A stretch of 64,000 nucleotides of DNA from Bacillota bacterium (GTDB lineage Bacteria; Bacillota_I; Bacilli_A; Izemoplasmatales; Hujiaoplasmataceae): contig JAHIVB010000012.1 in assembly GCA_018816905.1 (NCBI GenBank), forward strand, positions 62,001-126,000, given 5' to 3'. How positions within the stretch are numbered: position 1 is the stretch's first letter; each line of letters starts with the position of its first letter. The notes beneath the pieces are model-generated. The model saw only the letters and a program-made list of their open reading frames with translations. It made no database searches and had not been told where the DNA came from. The position numbers were made by a program, and so were the translations under genes. This document shows, piece by piece, positions 9,356 through 17,496 of the stretch.

Positions 9356-10698
9356 TATATTGTTTGTACCCAAATTCTGGATTTATATATCTTATAGCCT
9401 ATGACTAGCCTTACAAATTCTTCTATTCCGATGAATAAGTATACCCAAGCAATATTGAGGTTTAATATAAAAGCACTAACGAGGCCGAGAGGAATTCCAA
9501 TGACCCACGTACCTAGCAAGTCCATAAACAAAACATATTTTGTCTTTCCACCGGATTTTAATATTCCTCCAAGAATCATGTTCGATACCTTTATCCACAA
9601 TACAAATGCAAATACAATCAGGATTGATGTGGTTGTTGATTTCGTGGATTCTGCGATATTGTAGAGGTTAGGATAGATTCCGGATAGTAATAGGACTATA
9701 ATTCCAATGATTGCAGTACCGATAATTCCGATTTTCATTGACTTTAAGCCCAAAAACATACCGGTGTCATACTCTCTTTTACCCAATTGGTTTCCCACCA
9801 GAATAGAAGAGGCTTGAGCAACCCCCGCGAAAAGACCAATGCTAAGAATAATTATTGGTCCAATGAGAGTCATGGACGCAGTCTCGTCTGTACCTATATG
9901 GCCATAAATGATTCCGTATACGGCCTCACCCAAACTCCAGGCAAGCTCACTGAGGAAAATCGGAAGCGTTACAATCAAAGCAGTCTTAATTAACGCCTTG
10001 TCACTTTTGATAAAGAGATTGATCTTATATTCATCCCTTATCTGATGTATTACAAAAAACACCAATACAATTCCCAACTCCAGCAATCTTGCAATCGTCG
10101 TCGCAATTGCTGCCCCACGCACACCCATATGCGGAAAACCTAGATGACCAAAAATTAAGATGTAATTTAGAATTGTATTTAGAATAACCGCGGATATGGA
10201 TGCAATCATTGGCTGCTTCGACTTGCCAGTATTTCGCAAGAGAGCAGAAATCATGGTCGCTATAAATCCTGGAACAAAACCAAGCGACACTATTTTTAGA
10301 TAAATGCTTCCAGTCTCTATCACGTTTGCATCTTTTGTGAATAGGCTCATTAATGAAGGACTAAAAAAGAAGGCAATAGAGAAAAATAACAATGATAAGA
10401 GCAGGCCCCATTTTGCACAAATCATAAAAGCTTTAGAAATTCCTGCTAAATCTTTCTTTCCCCGGAATTGACTGATTAAAATCGATGCCCCGACGGAAAT
10501 TGAACCTGCTGTAAAGAAAAATACGGTCGGGAATTTCCCAGCAAGACCGATTGATGCGATATTGATTTCACCAAGGGAACCAACCATAATTTGATCGATG
10601 ACAGAGAAGGAAGATGCAAATAATGATTGAATTGAAATCGGAATTGCAATTGCGAGAATGTGCTTTAAGTAATTTGACTTATTGATTCTTTCCTCCAC
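9355..10698 (-). CDS. MATE family efflux transporter
   Basis: This 447-residue membrane protein belongs to the multidrug and toxin extrusion family, which exports cationic or other small molecules with Na+ or H+ exchange. About twelve hydrophobic helices are visible. The N-terminal region reads IQSLFASSFSVIDQIMVGSLG, a typical MATE opening, and the segment GAAIATTIARLLELG in the middle is also characteristic. The GTG start at 10698 has AAAGGA upstream and overlaps the regulator gene by 20 bases, so the two are co-transcribed and coupled. The substrate is not deducible. Confidence 0.92.
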   Translation of the reverse strand: MEERINKSNYLKHILAIAIPISIQSLFASSFSVIDQIMVGSLGEINIASIGLAGKFPTVFFFTAGSISVGASILISQFRGKKDLAGISKAFMICAKWGLLLSLLFFSIAFFFSPSLMSLFTKDANVIETGSIYLKIVSLGFVPGFIATMISALLRNTGKSKQPMIASISAVILNTILNYILIFGHLGFPHMGVRGAAIATTIARLLELGIVLVFFVIHQIRDEYKINLFIKSDKALIKTALIVTLPIFLSELAWSLGEAVYGIIYGHIGTDETASMTLIGPIIILSIGLFAGVAQASSILVGNQLGKREYDTGMFLGLKSMKIGIIGTAIIGIIVLLLSGIYPNLYNIAESTKSTTTSILIVFAFVLWIKVSNMILGGILKSGGKTKYVLFMDLLGTWVIGIPLGLVSAFILNLNIAWVYLFIGIEEFVRLVIGYKIYKSRIWVQTI

Positions 10699-11482
10699 GA
10701 TTGATTCCTTTCTCGTTCAGTGTTCCAAGAAAAATATCAGGATGCATTTCAAACAAATTCATTCCGAGTTTCTCTTTGATTTTCAATAAATAGACATCAT
10801 GATGAATGTGTTCTGAAATGATACGTACCATCAAAGGATTGTTCGTATAGGTTCCCATCCATTCATCACGAGAAGAGTTAATGTTTCCTACCAGTACTTT
10901 ATCGTAATCAACGACAAGCATCAATCTGTTTGGATTTTTCATATCGAATCCGTGTGAATAGACCTCCAATCCGGATATGTTGGTTGGAAGAGTTTTAAAT
11001 GAGAAATAGATCACTCGAACTTCGTTACTCAACAAAGTCTTTATTTCTTGATCGAATTCTACGAAGTCGATGTCCGTATTAATATATACCTCTTTTTTTG
11101 CTGCTAACAGAAGTGCTTTTGCTTTGGCAACCAAGGCATCATAACCGATTACATTCAAGTATGTTTCCCGTTTTGACTTTTCAGAGACTTGTTCCAAAGC
11201 GTCTTTAGCCAACACAACGTTTTTAGTGTAAGTAGAAGCTAGCCTTATCATCAATGCATTCGGATCTTCGGAATAATATAGTTCTTTTTCTTTGTTCTCT
11301 AAAAGCAAAGTTCCTTCTTCGTACATCTTTTCTACAATCGGGTAGATACTTGAACGACTCAAGTTCAAAGCTTTTGCGATTTGATATACTGTCATACCTG
11401 GATTCTCTAAAAGAAACTCATAGACCTGTGCTTCGTTCCTTGAAAAGTTTAGATTCATTAAAAGAGATGTTATTTTCTCCAT
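10679..11482 (-). CDS. TrmB-type transcriptional regulator
   Basis: This 267-residue protein has an N-terminal winged-helix domain (LLMNLNFSRNEAQVYEFLLENPG, then MTVYQIAKALNLSRSSIYPI) and a C-terminal region resembling the TrmB effector/PLD-like domain, with a terminal NINSSRDEWMGTYTNN. The family is best known from archaea, where it senses sugars, but it also occurs in Firmicutes. The ATG at 11482 is preferred because AAGGAG lies just upstream; the longer in-frame extension lacks a ribosome binding site. It is the first gene of a two-gene unit with the MATE exporter, and a perfect inverted repeat covers its transcription start, suggesting it controls itself and the exporter. Confidence 0.85.
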   Translation of the reverse strand: MEKITSLLMNLNFSRNEAQVYEFLLENPGMTVYQIAKALNLSRSSIYPIVEKMYEEGTLLLENKEKELYYSEDPNALMIRLASTYTKNVVLAKDALEQVSEKSKRETYLNVIGYDALVAKAKALLLAAKKEVYINTDIDFVEFDQEIKTLLSNEVRVIYFSFKTLPTNISGLEVYSHGFDMKNPNRLMLVVDYDKVLVGNINSSRDEWMGTYTNNPLMVRIISEHIHHDVYLLKIKEKLGMNLFEMHPDIFLGTLNEKGINRGGKNQ

Positions 11483-11492
11483 ATTTTTCTCC

Positions 11493-11519
11493 TTACGTTG
11501 TCTAAATTGTACAACGTAA
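11493..11519. promoter_or_regulatory. Candidate operator of the TrmB-type regulator
   Basis: TTACGTTGT and ACAACGTAA form a perfect nine-base inverted repeat with a nine-base centre. It lies between the -10 box and the ribosome binding site of the regulator gene, covering the expected transcription start. The role as an operator is inferred from position and symmetry. Confidence 0.65.
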
Positions 11520-11547
11520 TTATAATCCATTTATGTCCTTGTGTCAA
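11519..11547 (-). promoter_or_regulatory. Consensus promoter of trmB-like/MATE operon
   Basis: On the minus strand TTGACA (11542-11547), a 17-base spacer and TATAAT (11519-11524) give a perfect sigma-A consensus. Confidence 0.88.
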
Positions 11548-11564
11548 TATTGTGTTTGGAAGTA

Positions 11565-11592
11565 TTTACAAATAATTGTTGTGTGATATAAT
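11565..11592 (+). promoter_or_regulatory. Promoter of the T-box/asnS unit
   Basis: TTTACA (11565-11570), a 16-base spacer and an extended -10 TGATATAAT (TATAAT at 11587-11592). It is divergent from the regulator promoter. Confidence 0.8.
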
Positions 11593-11603
11593 AGAACTAA
11601 ATC

Positions 11604-11817
11604 GAGGATCGGACGAGTATTGAATCATCCATATTTTAGCGAGCAGGAATTGGTGGGAGCCCTGTATACATGATTCATGAAAAACCCCGTGAGAGACAGA
11701 AGAATAAAGTAGACCTGTCCGTCACTTCTGCGTTAAGGAAGATGAAGCGCTGGATTATCCAGAAATAAGGTGGCACCACGGTTGACATCGTCCTTAATAT
11801 TTTAGGACGATTTTTGT
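11604..11817 (+). ncRNA. T-box riboswitch (asparagine)
   Basis: A T-box leader reads uncharged tRNA and controls the downstream aminoacyl-tRNA synthetase gene by antitermination. The conserved T-box sequence AAGGTGGCACCACGG is at 11767-11781, and a terminator with arms TCGTCCT/AGGACGA and a T run ends at about 11817. Upstream helices include TGAATCAT with ATGATTCA (11621-11628 and 11670-11677) and CAGAAG with CTTCTG (11697-11702 and 11725-11730). AGTA at 11616-11619 fits the specifier-loop turn. The best specifier candidate is AAC at 11683-11685, an Asn codon, but this placement was made by eye. The asnS gene downstream supports tRNA-Asn as the ligand. Confidence 0.92.
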
Positions 11818-11836
11818 TTTATTAGGAGGAAAAGAA

Positions 11837-13225
11837 ATGAACATTACTGTAAAAGAACTATATTCAAAGTTTCAAACTTTATCAAACCAATCAGTTGAAA
11901 TCAGCGGTTGGGTTCGAAACAACCGAGCTCAAAAAGAGTTTGGATTTATTGATCTAAATGATGGTACTTATTTCGAAACCATTCAAGTTGTTTATGAGGA
12001 GTCAAAACTTGATAATTTCAAAGAGACTCAGAAAATCAGAGTAGGATCAAGTGTCAAAGTGAGTGGGAAATTGATTTTAACCCCCAACTTAAAGCAACCG
12101 TTTGAAATCAAAGCCGATGAAGTCATTTTGATTGGAGACAGTTTGGAAAATTATCCAATTCAACCCAAAAGACACAGCAAAGAATTTCTAAGAGAAAATG
12201 CGCACTTAAGAATGAGAACAAACCTGTTCAGTGCGGTTTTTCGCGTTAGAAACGTCGTATCGTATGTAATTCATAGATTTTTCCAAGAAAGAAACTTCAT
12301 CTATTTCCACGCACCTATCGTCACCGGATCCGACGCTGAAGGCGCTGGTGAAATGTTTAAAGTCACAACAACTAATTATGAGGATTTATTAAAAAACAAT
12401 ATAAAAGAAGTTGATTGGTCCAAAGATTTTTTTGGAAAAGCAACAAATCTCACTGTTTCAGGACAACTTCAAGCAGAAGCATATGCTCTCGCTTTTAGAA
12501 ACGTGTATACCTTTGGTCCGACTTTTAGAGCTGAAAACTCCAATACTCAAAGACATGCTTCTGAGTTTTGGATGGTTGAACCAGAAGTTGCATTCTGCGA
12601 TTTGAAACAGGACATGGAGATAGCGGAAAGTATGGTGAAATATGTCATTTCTTCCGTTCTTGATGAATGTCCAAAAGAAATGGAATTTTTCGATCAATTT
12701 GTCGAAAAGGGATTAAAAACAAAGTTAGAAAAGGTAGTATCGAGTAAGTTTCAATCCGTGACTCATCACGATGCTATTCAAGTTTTGCTTGATAGTAACC
12801 AACCATTTGAAAATAAACCGATGTTTGGCGAAGATTTAGCCACAGAACACGAAAAATATCTGACAAAGCATTTCGATGGACCGGTTTTCGTTATCGATTG
12901 GCCGAAAGAAATCAAAGCTTTCTATATGAGATTGAACGATGATCAAAAAACTGTTGCTGCAATGGATCTTCTTGTACCTGGAGCCGGAGAGTTAATCGGC
13001 GGTTCTCAAAGAGAAGAAAGACTTGAAGTTCTTGAATCTCGGATGAAAGAAATGAATGTTGCAAAAGAGGAATTGTGGTGGTACTTGGACTTGCGTAAAT
13101 ACGGAGGTTGTCCACACGCAGGATTTGGTCTTGGACTTGAAAGAATGGTCATGTATGTCACTGGCGTTGACAACATAAGAGACGTCATTCCTTTCCCTAG
13201 AACTCCAAAGAATTGCGAATTTTAA
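11837..13225 (+). CDS. asnS: Asparaginyl-tRNA synthetase
   Basis: AsnRS charges tRNA-Asn with asparagine. The 462-residue protein has an N-terminal OB-fold anticodon-binding domain ([19 protein letters not shown]) and a class II catalytic core. Motif 2 reads [20 protein letters not shown] near residue 230, and motif 3 is [12 protein letters not shown] near the C-terminus. The specific AsnRS tail [14 protein letters not shown] is present, which separates it from AspRS. The ATG follows TTAGGAGG, directly after the T-box terminator. Its expression should rise when asparagine is short. Confidence 0.97.
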   Translation: MNITVKELYSKFQTLSNQSVEISGWVRNNRAQKEFGFIDLNDGTYFETIQVVYEESKLDNFKETQKIRVGSSVKVSGKLILTPNLKQPFEIKADEVILIGDSLENYPIQPKRHSKEFLRENAHLRMRTNLFSAVFRVRNVVSYVIHRFFQERNFIYFHAPIVTGSDAEGAGEMFKVTTTNYEDLLKNNIKEVDWSKDFFGKATNLTVSGQLQAEAYALAFRNVYTFGPTFRAENSNTQRHASEFWMVEPEVAFCDLKQDMEIAESMVKYVISSVLDECPKEMEFFDQFVEKGLKTKLEKVVSSKFQSVTHHDAIQVLLDSNQPFENKPMFGEDLATEHEKYLTKHFDGPVFVIDWPKEIKAFYMRLNDDQKTVAAMDLLVPGAGELIGGSQREERLEVLESRMKEMNVAKEELWWYLDLRKYGGCPHAGFGLGLERMVMYVTGVDNIRDVIPFPRTPKNCEF

Positions 13226-13250
13226 AAGCAAGAAAATTCTTGCTTTTTCT
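13224..13250 (+). terminator. Intrinsic terminator after asnS
   Basis: AAAAGCAAGA pairs with TCTTGCTTTT and a T run follows. Confidence 0.88.
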
Positions 13251-13300
13251 TTTTGATTGCTGTATATTGATAGTACGCTTTATACAAAGGAAGTGTGAAA

Positions 13301-14788
13301 ATGAAAAAGATATTTTTGATGATTTTCCTTGTAGTGTTTTCTATATCGATTGTGGCTTGTACGCAGACGTCTGATACTACAACATCAACCACTTTAACGG
13401 AATCTTCATCGGTTACAACCACTACGACCGAACCGACTACAATACCCGAAATTGTAACTGCAATGTCTAATCCATTAAATGTTGGATTGTTCATCACCGA
13501 AACGCCTGAGACATCTATGGGAATCAATTTCAAATTGTCGACCGACACTGAAGGGTATGTTGAGTACCATCAATCAGATTTAGACAATTTCATTCGAATT
13601 GATGCCACAAAGAAAGTCACGCCTGTTGGATCAAAGACAGTTTACTTATACGAGGCTGAGATGACAGGACTCACTCCTGGACAAACATATGAATATTTTG
13701 TATCTTCATCAGATGGAACTGAACAGAGTGCAAGGTATGAATTTACGATTCCTTCAGGTATAGATAATTCCTTTACTTTTATGTATTTAGCCGACCCACA
13801 AGGAACAGCAATAACAAATTATATGGCATATGCCTATTCGATACTGAATGTATTAGATTATAGTCAAATGAGCTATGACTTCGTAATGTCACCTGGAGAT
13901 ACTGTCAATGATCACGACGTTAGATCAGAGTGGGATTGGTTCTTTCAATATTCTTCATTCTTTATTACTAGAAAACCGTTTGTTGTTACACTTGGCAATC
14001 ATGAAACAGGGTATCTTACGGACGAGAGAATCAATAGTCTTGAATTTGACGGATATTTCAACCTTCCAAACAATGGACCGACTTACGATGAATTCAGTGA
14101 AATTGATGGAGATTTAAGAGAATCTGATTTTGACAAAGGAAAAACTTACAGTTTTGACTATGGAAACGCTCATATCATATCTATCAATACCGAAATTTTA
14201 TGCGATGGAACAACTGCATGTTCGGAATATGATCACTCAAACGCTGAAATATTAAAATCATGGCTAAGAAATGATTTAGATAACAGTAATAAAACGTGGA
14301 GCATTGTATTGCTTCATAGAGGACCTTATGGGTTATCCTATGATACATATAACGTAAGAGATGTTCTAACTCCAATATTTGATGAATTTAATGTTGATTT
14401 GGTACTATCGGGACATGACCATCAATATTCGAGAGCGGTTTATAAAAACGATGTTATGATACCTTTTCAAGAAGCTAATAATTACGAAAGAGGCATACTG
14501 ACTTTAATTACTGACGAATTATATACAAACAACTTCAATAACTACTCATCTACACTAGGAGTCACTTATTTCACAGGGAATACTTCAACTGTAAAATTCT
14601 ATGGTGGAGATAAAAATTCAGGAATTGAAGTACAATATAAGTTCATCGACGAAAGTCCGGTGATTCCTTTTATAACGGTAACTGCAGATTCGATTCAAGT
14701 CGTATCTTACGGAGTATCGAAAAATGCAGCATTGGATATCGTCCCTACTGGAGTATTTATTCTTGAGGAATTTACAATCACAAAATAA
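13301..14788 (+). CDS. Lipoprotein metallophosphoesterase, purple-acid-phosphatase-like
   Basis: This 495-residue secreted lipoprotein probably removes phosphate from organic phosphoesters at the cell surface. A signal peptide ends in the lipobox IVAC, with Cys at about residue 20, followed by a Thr/Ser-rich tether. A fibronectin-like N-terminal domain follows (about 50-150, ending LTPGQTYEYFVSS). The calcineurin-like catalytic motifs are all present: LADPQ, SPGDTVND, LGNHE, VLLHRGPYG and LSGHDHQYSR. The ATG at 13301 has AAAGGAAG upstream. Neighbours give no direct clue, but phosphate-uptake genes occur at 1-4424. Phosphodiesterase or nucleotidase activity is also possible. Confidence 0.85.
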   Translation: MKKIFLMIFLVVFSISIVACTQTSDTTTSTTLTESSSVTTTTTEPTTIPEIVTAMSNPLNVGLFITETPETSMGINFKLSTDTEGYVEYHQSDLDNFIRIDATKKVTPVGSKTVYLYEAEMTGLTPGQTYEYFVSSSDGTEQSARYEFTIPSGIDNSFTFMYLADPQGTAITNYMAYAYSILNVLDYSQMSYDFVMSPGDTVNDHDVRSEWDWFFQYSSFFITRKPFVVTLGNHETGYLTDERINSLEFDGYFNLPNNGPTYDEFSEIDGDLRESDFDKGKTYSFDYGNAHIISINTEILCDGTTACSEYDHSNAEILKSWLRNDLDNSNKTWSIVLLHRGPYGLSYDTYNVRDVLTPIFDEFNVDLVLSGHDHQYSRAVYKNDVMIPFQEANNYERGILTLITDELYTNNFNNYSSTLGVTYFTGNTSTVKFYGGDKNSGIEVQYKFIDESPVIPFITVTADSIQVVSYGVSKNAALDIVPTGVFILEEFTITK

Positions 14789-14816
14789 AAAGCCGAAATC
14801 AATTCGGCTTTTTTTG
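14786..14816. terminator. Bidirectional terminator
   Basis: AAAAGCCGAA pairs with TTCGGCTTTT around a short loop, with T runs in both directions. It separates the convergent phosphatase and SPFH genes. Confidence 0.9.
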
Positions 14817-14819
14817 TGA

Positions 14820-15794
14820 CTATTTTTTCTCTGGTTCTTTACCTGGATCTTTTAACGATTCAAGTAATCCAGAAGCCAATCCGACAACACCCTGTAATTC
14901 GGAAGGGATGATAATTTTAGTAGCTTGTCCGTTTGCGACAACTTCCATTGCCTTGTAAGCTTCTAGTGTCAATACGGCATGGTCTGCTTTAGCGGCTTTG
15001 ATTAATTCTAGTCCTTTTGCGGTTGCTGTCTGAACAATCAGAATAGCTTCTGAACGACCTTCAGCCTCACGAACTGCAGCTTCTTTTTTTGCTTCAGCTC
15101 TCAAGATTGTTGCTTCTTTTTCACCTTGTGCAACTAGAATGTTCGATGCCTTTGAACCTTCTGCAATCAAAATGGATTTACGACGTTCACGTTCTGCGAT
15201 CATCTGTTTTTCCATTGCTTCCCTAATTTCTTTTGGAGGGATGATGTTTTTCAGTTCAACACGGTTGATTTTAATACCCCATGGGTCGGTTGCTTCATCT
15301 AGAATGAGTCTCATTCTTTCGTTGATTAAGTCACGGCTTGTAAGGGTTTGGTCAAGTTCTAATTCACCGATGATATTACGAAGTGTGGTGGCTGTCAAAG
15401 TGTCAATTAACATTCCTGGGTTCTCTGCTCCGTAAATATATTGTTTGGAGTCGGTGATTTGCAAGAAGACAACGGTGTCAATCTGCATTGTAACATTATC
15501 TTTGGTAATTACGGCTTGTGGAGCGAAGTCCAATACTTGCTCTTTCAAGTTTACCGAATCGGTGATATGTCCTTTTGGATTATAAGTTTTTCTTATTCTG
15601 TCTACAAACGGGACCAAAAAGTGAATTCCTGATCTCCAAGTCGAGTAATACTTACCTAGTCTTTCGATGACATATTCCGTTGCTTGTGGAACAATTTTGA
15701 TTCTCGCGCCAAGATAGATCAATATGACAACCAAGATTACCCCGAGCAAAATTAATCCCCAAGCGTTTGTGGCTAAAAATAATGGGTGTAGCAT
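14820..15794 (-). CDS. SPFH/band 7 membrane protein (stomatin/QmcA-like)
   Basis: This 324-residue protein has one N-terminal membrane helix (about 10-30) and an SPFH/band 7 domain (ATEYVIERLGKYYSTWRSGIHFLVPFVD), then a long coiled-coil with alternating Ala/Glu/Lys (about 195-270). The motif MIDTLTATTLRNIIGELELDQTLTSRD is typical of stomatin-like proteins, though only parts are quoted elsewhere. Such proteins form large membrane-associated oligomers that organise microdomains, and are often paired with NfeD proteins. An NfeD gene does lie two genes upstream in the same operon. The ATG follows AAAGGAGGAATCAC. Confidence 0.92.
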   Translation of the reverse strand: MLHPLFLATNAWGLILLGVILVVILIYLGARIKIVPQATEYVIERLGKYYSTWRSGIHFLVPFVDRIRKTYNPKGHITDSVNLKEQVLDFAPQAVITKDNVTMQIDTVVFLQITDSKQYIYGAENPGMLIDTLTATTLRNIIGELELDQTLTSRDLINERMRLILDEATDPWGIKINRVELKNIIPPKEIREAMEKQMIAERERRKSILIAEGSKASNILVAQGEKEATILRAEAKKEAAVREAEGRSEAILIVQTATAKGLELIKAAKADHAVLTLEAYKAMEVVANGQATKIIIPSELQGVVGLASGLLESLKDPGKEPEKK

Positions 15795-15830
15795 TGTGAT
15801 TCCTCCTTTATATAATTTATTTTTTTGGTT

Positions 15831-16499
15831 TTATTTCCAATAATTTTTGTTTGATACTGTCATCCTGAGAAGTACATCACGAAGTGTCGTTTTGTTTTTG
15901 GTAAAGCTGATTAATACAATATCGATGATTATGCTTAGCGCCAGTAACAATAAGCCAATATACACACTGACCATGAACACAAGGATAACAAAGAAATATT
16001 TAAGTATTACATCGTGGAAGAACACACTTACTGGATTAACTGGTCCATCCAACGCGATGTTCATCACTCTTCTTCCTAGAGTCTTACCGTTGAAGGCAAC
16101 CGTATAAATTGCGATCAATATTAGAAAACCTATCGAGAAGTAGTAAATGTTATTCATGAAATAACGTGTAAGTGAACGATTATACGGCTCGATATCAATC
16201 AAATTTTGATCATTGATAATTTGAACCCTTGCTTGATATACCTGGCTAGCCAATGCTTCTAAATCTGTATCGCCATCAGCTATATCCATCTGCACGTTAA
16301 ATTCTTCTGTTGCTGCATCGTAATCTGAGTTGTAGGCATCTATGACCTCGTTATATGCGGTAAAGATGATATCAAAATTAGATATTTGGTTTCGTAAGAT
16401 TGATCTTCCCGCAATGTAAAACGTGGCTGCGACTACCGCGAGGACAATCGTGATGTCTATGAGCGAAGAGAATGCTCGTTTAAAAAAACCTGCGTTCAT
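15831..16499 (-). CDS. RDD family membrane protein
   Basis: This 222-residue integral membrane protein belongs to the RDD family, named for conserved Arg and Asp residues. The N-terminus GFFKRAFSSLIDITIV has the Arg and Asp in the first helix, and the segment NGKTLGRRVMNIALDG is the typical second RDD signature. An unusual hydrophilic loop of roughly 80 residues (about 38-120) separates the first helix from the rest. The last residues after TTLRDVLLRMTV are short. Its function is unknown; some relatives act as ion exchangers. It overlaps nfeD by four bases. Confidence 0.85.
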   Translation of the reverse strand: MNAGFFKRAFSSLIDITIVLAVVAATFYIAGRSILRNQISNFDIIFTAYNEVIDAYNSDYDAATEEFNVQMDIADGDTDLEALASQVYQARVQIINDQNLIDIEPYNRSLTRYFMNNIYYFSIGFLILIAIYTVAFNGKTLGRRVMNIALDGPVNPVSVFFHDVILKYFFVILVFMVSVYIGLLLLALSIIIDIVLISFTKNKTTLRDVLLRMTVSNKNYWK

Positions 16500-16942
16500 T
16501 CCGACTTCCTAACAACAAGCTTAACACCATCAATAGAAAGAACTTCAACTTTATCGTTTAAACTGATGTTTTCATGGGAGACTGCGGTCCAAATCTTGCC
16601 GTCGATTTTTACTTCGCCACGATCATCGGCCTTAAAAGCTTTGGTACAGATTGCAATTTTTCCTACTAATTTATCCGAGTTTGTCTTAATATCATTTTTT
16701 TGAAGATAACCTTTGAAAAGTGGTCGTATTTCAAGCAGAAGCAATGAAGAAACGACAATAAAAACAATGATTTGGACAGCAACTGATGTTGGCCAAATTA
16801 GAGCTATAATGAAACTTACTAGCGCTCCGGCAGAAAACCAAATGCTTGATAAGTCCATTGTGGATGCCTCAATCACTCCGGCAACAATGATAATTGAAAA
16901 CCAAATGATTAGCATAGTGTTTCCAGTAGTTAATAGAAACAT
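16496..16942 (-). CDS. NfeD-like protein
   Basis: This 148-residue protein has two or three membrane helices in the first 70 residues and a soluble beta-rich OB-fold domain after about residue 85 (LVGKIAICTKAFKADDRGEVKIDGKIWTA in outline). This is the short NfeD form without a protease domain, which is known to work together with SPFH/stomatin proteins. The SPFH gene is in the same operon, one gene further on. AGAGGTG precedes the ATG. The ATGA overlap with the next gene shows coupling. Confidence 0.87.
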   Translation of the reverse strand: MFLLTTGNTMLIIWFSIIIVAGVIEASTMDLSSIWFSAGALVSFIIALIWPTSVAVQIIVFIVVSSLLLLEIRPLFKGYLQKNDIKTNSDKLVGKIAICTKAFKADDRGEVKIDGKIWTAVSHENISLNDKVEVLSIDGVKLVVRKSE

Positions 16943-16945
16943 AAT

Positions 16946-17329
16946 TTACACCTCTTTCTTATTAAGGTCAATAATCAAAGCGTTGTCTTTTTTGTTCCAA
17001 TAAGCTTTGAATTTGAACGCTTGTGTGGACTTAAAGTCCAACCCGATTAAGTCGGCAACTTCTTTCAAAAATAATTTATTGCTAATTCTTGAGTAACTGG
17101 ATTTGACGGTGATATTGTGCTGCTGCTCATCAGGAATATAACCGAGACCAATCTCTTCTTTGGTAACGGGTTTGATTGCAATAAGCAATTGATCCCTATC
17201 TAAACCCAAAAGTACAACGTATGCAGATTCAAAATAACTAGTTGCAGATTTATTTAAAGTAATATTTCCTTCGTACAACGTTGCGATGTCGTCGAGGGGT
17301 TTCTTTGAAACCCAAATAAAGTTTGTCAT
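16946..17329 (-). CDS. Conserved hypothetical protein, AbrB/MraZ-like first half possible
   Basis: I do not recognise this 127-residue protein. It has no signal peptide or membrane helix. Residues about 20-60 (NITLNKSATSYFESAYVVLLG) look like a small swapped-hairpin or ligand-binding fold of the AbrB/MraZ sort, and the remainder (SYSRISNKLFLKEVADLIGLD) resembles the second half of such short bacterial proteins. This is a weak resemblance only. The ATG at 17329 is chosen because GGAGG lies upstream. It is the first gene of the operon with nfeD, RDD and SPFH. Confidence 0.7.
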   Translation of the reverse strand: MTNFIWVSKKPLDDIATLYEGNITLNKSATSYFESAYVVLLGLDRDQLLIAIKPVTKEEIGLGYIPDEQQHNITVKSSYSRISNKLFLKEVADLIGLDFKSTQAFKFKAYWNKKDNALIIDLNKKEV

Positions 17330-17370
17330 TCTCTCAACCTCCATTATAATACGGTTTTTGACTATAACCA

Positions 17371-17399
17371 ATTATATCACATTATTTTTGGTATATCAA
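17371..17399 (-). promoter_or_regulatory. Promoter of the hypothetical-nfeD-RDD-SPFH operon
   Basis: On the minus strand TTGATA (17394-17399), a 17-base spacer and an extended -10 TGATATAAT (TATAAT at 17371-17376). Confidence 0.8.
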
Positions 17400-17401
17400 G
17401 G

Positions 17402-17431
17402 ATTATTTTCAATTATTTTCAATTATTTTCA
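17402..17431. repeat. Three tandem copies of a 10-base unit
   Basis: ATTATTTTCA occurs three times in perfect tandem. The array fills the space between two divergent promoters and repeats once per helical turn. Confidence 0.85.
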
Positions 17432-17443
17432 AAATGAATGCTA

Positions 17444-17472
17444 TTTACAAACCGAGTTCCTTTGTGTATAAT
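17444..17472 (+). promoter_or_regulatory. Promoter of the ttcA-like gene
   Basis: TTTACA (17444-17449), a 17-base spacer and a perfect TATAAT (17467-17472). Confidence 0.8.
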
Positions 17473-17496
17473 ATCTTTATATTTTGAGGTGAATCC

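Noticed and set aside
9591-9599. Perfect DnaA box TTATCCACA
   Set aside because: It is single and inside the MATE coding region with no neighbouring boxes, so chance is the simplest explanation and it does not mark an origin.
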